Of a stretch of 64,000 bases of DNA, positions 8,882-17,423 are shown piece after piece. Under the pieces are notes generated by a model that saw nothing but the letters and a program-made list of their open reading frames with translations, made no database searches and was not told where the DNA came from. The stretch is taken from contig JASSUJ010000001.1 in assembly GCA_031963405.1 (NCBI GenBank), positions 1,054,001 to 1,118,000 on the forward strand. The letters run 5' to 3'. How positions within the stretch are numbered: position 1 is the stretch's first letter; every line of letters begins with the position of its first letter. The position numbers and the translations under genes were made by a program. This DNA comes from JASSUD01 sp031963405 (lineage in GTDB: Bacteria > Pseudomonadota > Gammaproteobacteria > Burkholderiales > Burkholderiaceae).

Positions 8882-9172
8882 ATGAAAGAAAACACTCATC
8901 CAGAATATAGCGAAGTCCTTTTTGAAGACCTCTCATGTGGCTTCAAATTTGTGACGCGCTCAACGATTAAGACCAATAAAACGATTGAGCATGAAGGAAA
9001 AACTTATCCGCATGTAAAAATCGAAGTTTCGTCAGAATCACATCCCTTTTACACTGGGGAACAAAACCATCATTACACAGCTAGCAAAGTGGAAAGCTTC
9101 CAGCAGAAATTTGGGAAATTTACCGGCTTCCTGGGCAATGCCAAAGCTGATCAAGAGTCGGCAAATAAATAG
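8882..9172 (+). CDS. rpmE2: Ribosomal protein L31 type B
   Basis: 96 aa. The sequence MKENTHPEYSEVLFEDLS, the segment FVTRSTIKT and KIEVSSESHPFYTG are typical of L31. It lacks the CxxC zinc ligands of type A L31, so it is the zinc-independent type B form. The C-terminal tail after FGKFTGF is slightly longer than usual. It follows rho, as in other Burkholderiaceae. Confidence 0.95.
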   Translation: MKENTHPEYSEVLFEDLSCGFKFVTRSTIKTNKTIEHEGKTYPHVKIEVSSESHPFYTGEQNHHYTASKVESFQQKFGKFTGFLGNAKADQESANK

Positions 9173-9329
9173 CTGACAGATAAAGCGTCAGCCCTCAACG
9201 AATACCTTTCTGCGCGCGAATATTTATCGCTTATGTCTTTCTGTTTTGTGCTCTCAAACGAAGAGCACAGCAGAGAACACTAGAACAACCGTGCAGATTT
9301 GTTTTACGACTAACCTTGGTAGAACTCGT

Positions 9330-9480
9330 TTCATCAATGTCTACAAGGTCGTCAGTCGGGGGGCTGGAGGCGAAGTAACCTTCGTTTCCATAGACGGTCA
9401 TGAGGATTGCGAGCACCGCCCAGCATTTGACAAAAACGCAAATCACGGCCTTGTACTTTTTTAGGCATTGATGAAATGGG
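9330..9480. repeat. Degenerate copy of the family A palindromic repeat
   Basis: It contains GTCTACAAGGTCGTCAGTCG, TCATGAGGATTGCGAGCACC and AAACGCAAATCACGGCC, the same blocks as the intact copy at 15598-15770, but the outer arms are decayed. The 9173-9727 gap otherwise holds no gene that I can support. Confidence 0.6.
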
Positions 9481-9538
9481 TTCTAGTTTTTCTGCCAAGC
9501 GCTTGGTGAGTCGTCGTATACCGCAGGCAAAATTTTGA

Positions 9539-9559
9539 GGCAGCATAGCTGCCTTTTTT
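9539..9559 (+). terminator. Rho-independent terminator
   Basis: GGCAGC-ATA-GCTGCC followed directly by TTTTTT. It fits termination of plus-strand transcripts, such as rpmE2 366 bp upstream; a family A repeat lies between them. Confidence 0.7.
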
Positions 9560-9727
9560 ATTACCTCATGCTATTTCTTTTTTCGTATAAGATCGAATTG
9601 GGATGTGATCTATTCCATCACGCAATTAATCCCAACGCAGTAGCCTGACCTCTACCCTACTTACTCTCTAATTTAAGCTACACCATCACTTATGCCTGAG
9701 CTAGGCATCTGCTCCAACCGTTAAAGC

Positions 9728-11446
9728 ATGAGACCTTCGATCGTCCGCCTCCCTGCCGCTGCAACTCGTGCCCTACCCCGCTGGATTTTGCTGGCTATGT
9801 GTGCCGTTTATATAGCAGCAGGTTTATTGGGGCGCGACCCCTGGAAAAATGAAGATGCCGCAGGTTTCGGCGTGATGTGGACCATGGTCAATGGTGGCTG
9901 GCATGATTGGCTACTGCCCAACCTAGCAGGCAAGGCAATCACAACGAGCGGACCACTCATGTATTGGCTTGGTGCAATTAGCATACGCATCTTTAGCCCA
10001 TGGTTCGCTCCAACCGATGCCTCACGCATTGTCACTGGCTTGCTTTTTTATGCCACCTGCCTCTTCGTCTGGTATGGCAGCTACCTGCTGGGTCGGCGTA
10101 ACGAAGTGCAACCTTTTAAATATGCGTTTGGCGGGGAACCTTCCCCAGCTGACTATGGACGCACTATTGCAGATGGCGCCTTACTTATCTTGCTTGGCTG
10201 CTTCGGTTTAGCTGAGCGTGGACATGAAACCACCCCTGAAATAGCCCAATTTGCCTGCGTTGCGATGCTGCTATATGGGTTAATCCGCAGTCTCGACAAG
10301 CCCGTGCAAGGGGCATTATGGTGGGGCGTAGCGCTTGGTCTACTCAGTCTTGCGGCCAACCCAGTGTTAGTCATAGCTATGCTGGCCGGAACCTTGGGAT
10401 TATCGTGCTGGGTAGGCACCCTGCGTCTCTCACGACTTTTGGGTATTGGTCTACCGATTTTTGTTGTACTCGCTGTCAGCTGGCCGATTACCGCGGGCCT
10501 CACCTTGGCTGAGCCAGCACGTCATTATTTATATGACTGGAGCATGGGTAGTCTGCGCGAATTTAATGGTCCCAACGCTCACCCCCTTTTATATGCACTA
10601 AAAAACCTTTTACTCTTTACTTGGCCAGCTTGGCCCTTAGCAGTGTGGTCGTGGTATAGCTGGGCATCACTCAGACGCGCTCCGCATATCAGCATTCCTG
10701 TTTCGATAATTAGCCCACTGCTTATCGTGATCTTGCTGCAAAGCCATCAAACCAATCGGCTATTTATTTTACTTTTACCAGGCTTAGCCATACTTGCCGC
10801 CTTTAGTTTGCCCACGCTTAAGCGAGGGGCAATTAACGCGATGGATTGGTTTGCACTACTTAGTTTTACGATATTAAGTTCATTTGTTTGGCTGGTTTGG
10901 ATTGCTGCCCTGACAGGCTTTCCCGTTTCCATAGCTCATAATCTAGCGCGCCTTGTACCTGGCTTTTATGCTGAATTTAGTGGATTTAGACTGGCTTTTG
11001 CCCTACTTGTAACAGGCTGTTGGATTCTATTAGTACGCTGGCGCCTGGCGCGTGCACCGCGAGTGCTGTGGCGTAGCGTCATTTTATCAAGCGCTGGCAC
11101 AACGCTCATGTGGGTACTGTTAATGACGCTATGGCTACCTTTTGTCAATTACGGCCGCACTTACCGAGACGTTGCCTTGCAAATCGCCGCGCGCTTGCCC
11201 GCTACTTATCAGTGTATTTGGCCCGTGCGTCTAGGTGACGCACAACTTGCCTCATTTGCTTATTTTGGCAAAATGCGTTTTGGCTTCGGTGATCAAAAAT
11301 GCGATGTATTACTACGCCAAGACATAGCAGGCTATAGCGAACCCACCTCACCTCGGCCTTATAGATGGAAATTCCTCTGGGAAGGCCACCGCCCAGCTGA
11401 CCGTAAAGAGCGTTTTCGCTTGTATGTGCTTACCGAAGGCGAATAG
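9728..11446 (+). CDS. ArnT/PMT-like membrane glycosyltransferase (GT83 type)
   Basis: 572 aa, with about a dozen hydrophobic segments. Members of this group move a sugar from an undecaprenyl-phosphate carrier to lipid A or another envelope acceptor on the periplasmic face. The first external loop carries LLGRDPWKNEDAAGFGVMW, matching the GRD-PW..DE signature of the ArnT family, and TSGPLMYWLGA follows as expected. The C-terminal ~100 residues form a soluble domain. Neighbours give no pathway context: no arn or lipid A genes are nearby. The donor and acceptor cannot be assigned. Confidence 0.75.
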   Translation: MRPSIVRLPAAATRALPRWILLAMCAVYIAAGLLGRDPWKNEDAAGFGVMWTMVNGGWHDWLLPNLAGKAITTSGPLMYWLGAISIRIFSPWFAPTDASRIVTGLLFYATCLFVWYGSYLLGRRNEVQPFKYAFGGEPSPADYGRTIADGALLILLGCFGLAERGHETTPEIAQFACVAMLLYGLIRSLDKPVQGALWWGVALGLLSLAANPVLVIAMLAGTLGLSCWVGTLRLSRLLGIGLPIFVVLAVSWPITAGLTLAEPARHYLYDWSMGSLREFNGPNAHPLLYALKNLLLFTWPAWPLAVWSWYSWASLRRAPHISIPVSIISPLLIVILLQSHQTNRLFILLLPGLAILAAFSLPTLKRGAINAMDWFALLSFTILSSFVWLVWIAALTGFPVSIAHNLARLVPGFYAEFSGFRLAFALLVTGCWILLVRWRLARAPRVLWRSVILSSAGTTLMWVLLMTLWLPFVNYGRTYRDVALQIAARLPATYQCIWPVRLGDAQLASFAYFGKMRFGFGDQKCDVLLRQDIAGYSEPTSPRPYRWKFLWEGHRPADRKERFRLYVLTEGE

Positions 11447-11702
11447 TCCATTTGCCCCTACCTCGATAGCTCAGTTTCTACCTTATTCCTATATCTCGCA
11501 CTCTTCCTCTGCCCTTCTTTAAGGCGCAGCAATGCTTAAACCGGCACAGTATTAAGCCCTTATGGCATCAATACTTGCTGGCGCTAAGCCCCTACTTTCT
11601 CGGATAAGGAAAGATAAAGTCTAAAGAACTGGGTGCAGGAGCGGCAATCTGGTTAGCTTGCCCCCTTATTTACAAACCTGATCTGATCAATAAACATCTA
11701 GC

Positions 11703-11738
11703 CAAAAAAAACAGGCAGCCTAAAAAATAGCTGCCTGC
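11703..11738 (-). terminator. Rho-independent terminator
   Basis: On the minus strand CAGGCAGC (11737-11730), a 10-nt loop and GCTGCCTG (11719-11712) are followed by TTTTTTTT. It lies 40 bp after the stop of the MFS gene. The rest of the 11447-11702 gap shows nothing supported. Confidence 0.85.
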
Positions 11739-11778
11739 ATATTGCTTGAAAATAACGATCGGAAAAAGTTAGCGCACG

Positions 11779-12984
11779 TTAAATTTCTTGCATCCTAGTC
11801 ATATCAACGCCACGTCGCTCATATTTCACTAAACATAACAACGCCAACACAACAACGACTGTACCCACAACAATAGCCATAGCCTTGCCATAATCACCGC
11901 CATAATTGATCGCAAGAGTCGCTTGTAGCGGCGCATTCACTGCCGCTAGCAAATTGCCTAGCTGATAAACCAAACCCGGGAAAGTAGCGCGAATACCATC
12001 AGGTGAAATCTCATTCAAATGCGCTGGCACCACACCCCATGCGCCTTGCACAGCAAACTGCATTAAAAAGGCACCCAGCGCAAGCATCAGCGGACTGGTC
12101 GAAAACGCCCATAGCGGCAATACCGGCAAGGCCAGCAACACTGCAATTAAAATAGCCCGGCGACGCCCTACCTTCTCAGACCATATGCCAAAGAAAAGCC
12201 CACCTACAATTGCCCCGAGACTGCAGGTAATCGTCAGCAGCGACACGAGATGCGTATCAAAAAGATGTTGCTCACGTAAAAAGGTGGGATACATATCTTG
12301 CGTGCCATGGCTTACAAAATTAAAACAAGCCATCAGCAAAACTGCATAGATAGAGAGCTTCCAATTTTGTTTAATCGTCTTGAAAAAGCTCGGTCTAGGA
12401 CGCTTTTCCATAGCTTTCCAAGCAGGTGATTCCGGCACATGGCGACGTATATAAAGCACCAAAAGAGCTGGCAATACACTAATAAAAAACATCCCACGCC
12501 AGCCTATATAAGGATAGGCCAAGCCAAAAACAACCGAAGCCAGCAGATAACCAGTTGGATAGCCAGTTTGCAAAATGCCGGATACCAAGCCGCGTGCGCT
12601 AGGAGGTACCGTTTCCATCGTCAAGGCAGAGCCAACTCCCCACTCGCCTCCCATAGCGATACCAAAGAGCGCCCGTATCACAAGCAAAACGGCAAGATTG
12701 GGCGAGAAGCCCGAGAGCAGCCCAAGAAATGAGTAAATAGCGATATTCACCATAAGCGTCGGACGGCGGCCAAATTTGTCAGCAAGCCGGCCAAAAATAA
12801 ATGCGCCCAGTGGCCGCATAACCAGCGTTAGCGTGATAGCTAACGCTACAGACGGGATGCTGGTATTGAACTCTGCTGCAATATCCTTGAGCACGAACAC
12901 CATTAAGAAAAAATCGAAGGCATCCAACGTCCAACCCAAATAGGCGGCAATCGTTACATTCCTTTGTGCCCGGGTCCAACTCAT
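11779..12984 (-). CDS. MFS carboxylate transporter (lactate/SHS-like)
   Basis: 401 aa from the ATG at 12984 (MSWTRAQRNV); an upstream ATG at 13008 adds eight residues. Twelve transmembrane helices are expected. The sequence shows the start pattern GWTLDAFDFFLMVFVL, the loop 2-3 motif GRLADKFGRRPTL, and AMGGEWGVGSALTMETVP plus RG-VSG typical of sialate/lactate-type MFS permeases. These usually import monocarboxylates with protons. Substrate is an inference from family resemblance only. It has its own terminator and appears monocistronic. Confidence 0.75.
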   Translation of the reverse strand: MSWTRAQRNVTIAAYLGWTLDAFDFFLMVFVLKDIAAEFNTSIPSVALAITLTLVMRPLGAFIFGRLADKFGRRPTLMVNIAIYSFLGLLSGFSPNLAVLLVIRALFGIAMGGEWGVGSALTMETVPPSARGLVSGILQTGYPTGYLLASVVFGLAYPYIGWRGMFFISVLPALLVLYIRRHVPESPAWKAMEKRPRPSFFKTIKQNWKLSIYAVLLMACFNFVSHGTQDMYPTFLREQHLFDTHLVSLLTITCSLGAIVGGLFFGIWSEKVGRRRAILIAVLLALPVLPLWAFSTSPLMLALGAFLMQFAVQGAWGVVPAHLNEISPDGIRATFPGLVYQLGNLLAAVNAPLQATLAINYGGDYGKAMAIVVGTVVVVLALLCLVKYERRGVDMTRMQEI

Positions 12985-13082
12985 ATTTTTCTCCCAAATT
13001 CTTGTCAATGCCTATCAGGGACAGGGCTAACTTTTAAATAATATTTGCGTAAAAAAGTAATTAAAGGTTATTGCTAAGCGTC

Positions 13083-13242
13083 TTAGAACCTATCTACAAA
13101 TTGTCTGAAAGGCCATCAGTTGGAGAAGACGGAGCACAGGAATCGGAGTGTATTTCTAGTACATGAGGATTCGGAGCAACGCCCAGCATTCGACAAATAC
13201 GCGAATCACAATCTTTTAGACAATTTGTAGACAGATTCTTAA
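13083..13242. repeat. Palindromic repeat, family A copy
   Basis: The arms TTAGAACCTATCTACAAATT and AATTTGTAGACAGATTCTTA pair with few mismatches, and the inner part carries GGAGTGTATTTCTAGTACAT and GAGGATTCGGAGCAACGCCC. It corresponds over its length to copies at 15598 and 37880. Confidence 0.8.
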
Positions 13243-13243
13243 A

Positions 13244-13330
13244 GAAAAGCCGAATCAACTGACAATAAAGCATGTCGATGCAAACAATACACCTGACATG
13301 CTCAACTCCAGCTAATTCGGCACTTTTTCT
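13244..13330. repeat. Nested palindrome ending in a T-run
   Basis: Outer arms AAGCCGAAT and ATTCGGCACTTTTT enclose a second pair, AGCATGTC (13269-13276) and GACATGCT (13295-13302). It directly abuts the family A repeat. A further hairpin, GCGTAAAG / CTTTACGC, follows at about 13339-13366. Its role is unknown; termination is possible. Confidence 0.5.
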
Positions 13331-13544
13331 TTTGGCAGCGTAAAGAAAATACTTCACTCCTTTACGCCAATATGCCTTTCAAAAAATTGGCTGCCTCTAG
13401 GATCCGCCTTAAAAATAGCCAAAAGGCTAAGATTCAGGCGCGCAAGTTAGCAGGAATACCAACCTACGTCTATGTATACCCAGAGAATTTTCTTAAGCAC
13501 CGCACTCTGCCTCTAGTATTTTGATTATGCAATAAGGTGGTGCA

Positions 13545-13598
13545 ATGAAAATTTCCTCTTCACCTACTCAAGCAGAAACTTATAAGACTCCGCCTTAG
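13545..13598 (+). pseudogene. Possible decayed start of a small secreted-protein gene
   Basis: An ATG preceded by AAGGTGG begins a 17-codon reading frame (MKISSSPTQAETYKTPP) ending at TAG. The same frame continues beyond the stop with Ser/Thr/Ala-rich codons before further stops. The Ser/Thr/Pro-rich beginning resembles N-termini of other putative effectors in this window. This could be a broken gene or chance. I see no other gene in 13009-13757. Confidence 0.2.
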
Positions 13599-13757
13599 TC
13601 AATTACGACTACTGCAGGCGCAACAAAGGATAAGCAGAATATGTTGCTAACAAGCTAGGCAAATAAGCGCTAGCTCGAGTTAAGAATCGGCAAGGATGCC
13701 CTGCCATGCCATCTACTTTTAAAAGACCCAAAATGTAGAGCCAGAATCAATTAGACG

Positions 13758-15560
13758 CTATAGCTTCCTCCTTCTCGAAAAAGGGAGCCGTCTTAATCGT
13801 CCATTTGCTTTAAGTTTTTTAGCAAGGGCTGGATCTGTTGCTACCCGATTTCTAATTTGCTTATAAGCATCCTCACCTTTCAGGCCTTGCTTCCGTAAAC
13901 CGGTGATTATTTGATCTGTGGGTTGTCCGTCGTTAATAGCATCTTCAATCCATGCTGCATGAGCTGGCGCCTCTTCTGGTGTACGCTGTCTTGCTCTCTC
14001 ATATTGCGCGTCATTTGCTCTAAGGTTTTTGTCAAGGGCTGAGTTAATTTCTAAACCCTGTCTAACTTGCCCATAAGCAGCCCTATCGGCTAGGCTCTTT
14101 TCATTATTTTGTAAATCGGTGGTTATTTGAATTGTGGGTTGTGCATTGCCAGTCGTATTTGTAGTTTCTGCTGCACGAGCTAGTACTTCTTCTGGTGTAC
14201 GCCGTCTTGCCCCCTCATTTTTCGCGCCATAGGCCTTAAGTTTTTTGGCAGGGACTGAATCCATTTTCAGCCGATTTCTAATTCGTCCAACAGTAGCCTT
14301 TCTTGTTAGGCTCTCTTCATTATTTTGTAAATCGGTGATTATTTGAATGGTGAATTGTCCATTGTCGACAGTATTTGTAACCCCTGCTGCATAAACTGCC
14401 ACCTCTCCTGTACGCCGTCTTGCCCTTGCATTTACCGCGTCATTGTCTTTAAGTTTTTTGGCAAGAACTGAATCTGTTGCTACCCAATTTCTAATTTGCC
14501 TATAAGCAGCCTCACCTGTCAGGCCTTTATTCCGTAAACCGTTAATTATTTGAACTGTGGATTGCTCCTTGTTAATAGCATCTTCAATCCATGCTGCATG
14601 AGCTAGCACTTCTTCTGATAAACGCCGTGTTGCCCTCTCATATTGCGCATCATTTGCTCTAAGTTTTCTGGCAAGGGCTGAGTTTGTTTCTATCCGTTTT
14701 CTAATGCGCTCATCAGCAGCCTCATCTGTTAGGCCCTCTTCATTAGCTTGTAAAGCAGTGATTATTTGATCAGTGGATTGTCCCTTGTTAATAGCATTTT
14801 TAATCCTTACTGCATAAGCTGGCACTTCTTCTGGTGTGCGCTGTCTGGCCCTCTCATATTGCGCGTTATTTGCTTCAAGCATTTGAGCGAGGGCTGAATC
14901 TACTCGTATCAGGTTGTTAATTCGCTCTGAAGCAGCCTGATCTGTTAGGCCTTTTTCATTATTTTGTAAAGCGGCGATTATTTGATCTGTGAATTGTCCA
15001 TTATTAATGGCATCTGTAATCATTGCTTCATAAGCTTGCACTTTTTTTGGCGTAGGCAATTTTCTGCCTTCAATTTGCAACCACTTTGCAAAGTTAAATT
15101 CTGATTGGCTAGTTTCTTCTCTAGGTGGGCAAGTTTCTTTTCTAGACCATCTATTTAAACTATGCGATTGAAAAAAATAAATTGATGGAGAGACTGATGC
15201 TTCTGAACATAATGGATTAGGCAGCGGCTGGAACAGCGTACTTTGATACGTAGATGCTAATTCACGCATGACTTCATTGGCATCTATGGCAGCTGCTGGT
15301 GGCGGTATAGGACTGAAGGTTCTATTTGGGAAAAAATCAGTTGCCTCTCCCTCCCTCTGCGGCCGAGGAATGACTGGCTGAAAAATTTCTCCTTCTGGAA
15401 AAAATAAATCAGTTAGCGGTAAAGCTTCATAAGATGGTAATTCACTCGTGCTTTCCTCCACGTTAGAACTTGTTCCACTAGCATGCCGGGGTTCATTTTG
15501 ATCCGCTGCAGTATCTATGCGTACTGAAGGCGGATTAAGGCGAATAATGATTTTAGTCAT
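13758..15560 (-). CDS. Six-repeat helix-turn-helix-like protein, candidate effector
   Basis: 600 aa, not recognised. Residues 1-165 are Ser/Pro/Glu-rich and look disordered. From about 166 to 594 there are six tandem repeats of 70-72 residues (approximate starts 166, 239, 311, 381, 452, 524). Each reads roughly RRTPEEVxAxAxxIxxAI, then GQxTDQIIxxLQ, then GLTDEAAxxRIRxRIxT, then DSALAxKLxANDAQYERA. The pattern helix (TDQIIxAL), turn (GL), helix (TDEAAxxRIRxRI) resembles a helix-turn-helix. Repeats 3 and 6 lack a two-residue insert that 1, 2, 4 and 5 have. The protein ends in a basic tail (RLRRLPFSRRRKL) that could be a nuclear-localisation signal. No signal peptide or membrane segment is visible, and no strong ribosome-binding site precedes the ATG. 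Function is unknown; a host-directed nucleic-acid-binding effector is a hypothesis. Confidence 0.75.
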   Translation of the reverse strand: MTKIIIRLNPPSVRIDTAADQNEPRHASGTSSNVEESTSELPSYEALPLTDLFFPEGEIFQPVIPRPQREGEATDFFPNRTFSPIPPPAAAIDANEVMRELASTYQSTLFQPLPNPLCSEASVSPSIYFFQSHSLNRWSRKETCPPREETSQSEFNFAKWLQIEGRKLPTPKKVQAYEAMITDAINNGQFTDQIIAALQNNEKGLTDQAASERINNLIRVDSALAQMLEANNAQYERARQRTPEEVPAYAVRIKNAINKGQSTDQIITALQANEEGLTDEAADERIRKRIETNSALARKLRANDAQYERATRRLSEEVLAHAAWIEDAINKEQSTVQIINGLRNKGLTGEAAYRQIRNWVATDSVLAKKLKDNDAVNARARRRTGEVAVYAAGVTNTVDNGQFTIQIITDLQNNEESLTRKATVGRIRNRLKMDSVPAKKLKAYGAKNEGARRRTPEEVLARAAETTNTTGNAQPTIQITTDLQNNEKSLADRAAYGQVRQGLEINSALDKNLRANDAQYERARQRTPEEAPAHAAWIEDAINDGQPTDQIITGLRKQGLKGEDAYKQIRNRVATDPALAKKLKANGRLRRLPFSRRRKL

Positions 15561-15597
15561 AAATTATCTACAAAAAACTTTTCGATAAAAGAGTAGC

Positions 15598-15770
15598 TAA
15601 GAACCTGTCTACAAAATGTCTAAAAGGCTGTCAGTCGGGGGAGGCCCGTAGTTGAGTAAACCTTGCAGGAACCGGAGTGTACGTGGGTGTACATGAGGAT
15701 TCCGAGCACCGCCCAGGATTTGAAAAAACGCAAATCACGGCCTTTTAGGCAATTTGTAGACAGGTTCTAA
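15598..15770. repeat. Palindromic repeat, family A (best copy)
   Basis: The arms TAAGAACCTGTCTACAAA-TGTCTAAAAGGC and GCCTTTTAGGCAATTTGTAGACAGGTTCTAA pair over about 30 bp. The inner stem region is CCGGAGTGTACG / TGTACATGAGGATTCCG. It lies just upstream of the six-repeat protein gene and could affect its expression. Confidence 0.85.
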
Positions 15771-15775
15771 GATAT

Positions 15776-15897
15776 CAAGAGCAGGCCATCTGATAATGTT
15801 CCGCCATTCCTGCAAGATATGCTCAACATTGGTTTCGAGCATATCTTGAAATCGGCCCTTAAATCCCATTTGGCAGTATAGGACAAGCCTGCTCTTG
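15776..15897. repeat. Nested perfect palindrome
   Basis: Outer arms CAAGAGCAGGC (15776-15786) and GCCTGCTCTTG (15887-15897) match over 11 bp. Inner arms CAAGATATGCTC (15813-15824) and GAGCATATCTTG (15837-15848) match over 12 bp. No coding sequence is evident. It may be part of the decayed mobile element to its right. Confidence 0.6.
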
Positions 15898-15976
15898 TCT
15901 ATGCTTGAGTATTGATAGCTTGAATTGCGCGCTGTATTGGCTGTGCTTCTTTTGAAGACCAGCTACTCCATGTTGT

Positions 15977-16111
15977 TTAAAGCTCCCCTACCCATTTAAG
16001 CGCGGTAGCATAATCCGCTCCGTGAAGATCTCCAACAGTCTTATATTCCACAGTGCTTGCTAGATAATCATCAATAACCTTGAGCTTGAATGGCTCAATA
16101 TATTTGCTCAT
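15977..16111 (-). pseudogene. IS3-family transposase OrfA N-terminal remnant
   Basis: A 44-codon reading frame begins MSKYIEPFKLKVIDDYL and continues to a stop. This is the typical N-terminus of IS3-family (IS150-like) OrfA, a helix-turn-helix domain of about 100-170 aa, so most of the gene is missing. No OrfB or integrase core is present. It lies directly beside an IS end at 16116-16196. Confidence 0.6.
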
Positions 16112-16115
16112 AAAA

Positions 16116-16196
16116 AAACCCAAAAAGTCAGATTGGCGTCTAACTTTTTGGGTCAGTTCAAGATGTCTAACTTTTTGGGATTAGTGCAGTTCACAT
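16116..16196. mobile_element. IS3-type terminal sequences (remnant)
   Basis: The block CCCAAAAAGTCAGATTGGCG then TCTAACTTTTTGGGTCAGTT, followed by a second TGTCTAACTTTTTGGGA, resembles ends of IS3-family elements. Its reverse complement matches the remnant at 44674-44724 over about 42 bp. The element that owned these ends is gone except for the OrfA fragment. Confidence 0.55.
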
Positions 16197-16223
16197 CAGA
16201 AGTTTTTTCTTTTTTGCTGAGCG

Positions 16224-16637
16224 CTATTTAGGCAGCTTGCCGTAAAACTGCGCAATCAATTCTTCCACCAAATAACGTTGCGATTCAGGTAGCGCTTCAA
16301 TTTTTTTCACCAGCGCCAGCGTCTGCACTACAGGTGTATAGCTTTTCTCAGAAGCATTTTTAGTATGTGCTAAATCTGTTTCAGGAGGCGGCCCATAGTG
16401 CAACCAGTGTTCGCTTACCCCAAGCCATGCGGCCAGGGTTTCGATTTTATTGGCAGTAGGCAGCGTGCGGCCGGTTAACCATTTATGCGCAGTTTGTACC
16501 GATACACCCATACTTGCTGGATGCTTCAAATTAAATAGACGCGCTAAATCAGTCGCGCCCTTAATGGGTTTGGCACTGCGATTTAGGGCGAGCCTTAGGC
16601 GTTGCGCAAAGGCGGCTTTCTCTTGAGCGGATGGCAT
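16224..16637 (-). CDS. XRE-family transcriptional regulator
   Basis: 137 aa. A helix-turn-helix region spans about residues 26-72: GATDLARLFNLK, then GVSVQTAHKWLTGRTLPTAN, then IETLAAWLGVSEHWLHYG. This arrangement is common in phage-like Cro/CI-type repressors of betaproteobacteria. The C-terminal ~55 residues probably mediate dimerisation. No peptidase (LexA/CI cleavage) domain is present. It is divergent from the unknown genes at 16872 and 17424, and a palindrome between them overlaps both putative promoters, so it probably represses itself and the neighbours. Confidence 0.8.
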   Translation of the reverse strand: MPSAQEKAAFAQRLRLALNRSAKPIKGATDLARLFNLKHPASMGVSVQTAHKWLTGRTLPTANKIETLAAWLGVSEHWLHYGPPPETDLAHTKNASEKSYTPVVQTLALVKKIEALPESQRYLVEELIAQFYGKLPK

Positions 16638-16682
16638 AAGCCGAATTCTGCAATGCTAACCGCCCTTACAAATCAACCACTT

Positions 16683-16719
16683 GAGACATATATATCCTAT
16701 ATGGTTGACAATATGTCTC
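16683..16719. promoter_or_regulatory. Operator palindrome for the XRE repressor
   Basis: GAGACATAT (16683-16691) and ATATGTCTC (16711-16719) form a perfect 9-bp inverted repeat with a 19-bp spacer, about 46 bp upstream of the regulator's start codon. The right arm lies inside the spacer of the plus-strand promoter, a typical repressor position. Confidence 0.65.
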
Positions 16720-16733
16720 GCTCAGTTTAATCT
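16705..16733 (+). promoter_or_regulatory. Sigma70-type promoter under the XRE operator
   Basis: A perfect -35 TTGACA (16705-16710), a 17-bp spacer and -10 TAATCT (16728-16733) point towards the unknown genes at 16872 and 17424. It is the best -35/-10 pair I found in the window. Confidence 0.7.
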
Positions 16734-16871
16734 TAACTCTCAATGGTTAATAAGTATTTTCTTAGAACCTGAGTAGAGCCTTTCAAGGAGGCCTTACTAG
16801 ACTTTTTTAAAACCACAGAAAGGTTATGAAAAAAGTTAATAGATAAATTCTCTGACTAAAAAGAGGAAAAA

Positions 16872-17120
16872 ATGTTTTCCAATACTGTGCAATTAGTTCA
16901 AGGCAGCAGCTCATTCTTAGTGCCACTCTTATCTCAAGGGCGGGAAGGCGTGCTTATTTCTTCCCCTACTTCTGCTCTTGAAGATATTAAGAATTTAGCA
17001 AATAAGCGTGCCACCCCAAAAGACCTTCCAAATACATTCGATGAAATCGCATCGCCGCTACAAAAACTTTCATCGAAAAATTTAGTACGCAGCCCACCTC
17101 CAATAAATACTTCTTTCTAA
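16872..17120 (+). CDS. Hypothetical protein, 82 aa
   Basis: Not recognised. The reading frame starts at ATG with AGAGG at a suitable distance (AAAGAGGAAAAAATG) and follows the promoter at 16705. The sequence is Ser/Leu/Pro-rich with no membrane segment, cysteine motif or known domain. It is the first gene after the XRE-controlled promoter, 303 bp before the 417-aa gene. The position makes it a plausible small secreted protein or leader gene, but nothing in the sequence proves that. Confidence 0.45.
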   Translation: MFSNTVQLVQGSSSFLVPLLSQGREGVLISSPTSALEDIKNLANKRATPKDLPNTFDEIASPLQKLSSKNLVRSPPPINTSF

Positions 17121-17423
17121 GGAAGGTCTGCATACCCTTTAGTTAGCCATTTAGGTATCTATACAGCGAATAAGAAATTGTCGTTTACTTGGCAATCCGC
17201 CTACAACGGGCTAGATAAGTAGTGCCATTTCTTCATTTGCCCTAACTGCTAACGCTATTTGTGCTGTGTCCCGCCGCTTCCACAATGTTGTGTTGTTGCT
17301 ATTTAACAGTGGAATAGCTGGGAATTCCTAACCAATAAGGAACACCATGCCTAAGCTTAATATCTGCCCCCTTTCTATTTTGATATCCCCCTTTTCTCTA
17401 CGTTCTAGCTAGGGGAAACTGCT

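Noticed and set aside
9730..11440. Several antisense open frames inside the glycosyltransferase gene
   Set aside because: They have no ribosome sites or family features and overlap a clear membrane protein gene.
13758..15560. TAL-effector or BAT-type repeats
   Set aside because: Those repeats are 33-35 residues with a two-residue base code; these are about 71 residues with a different pattern.
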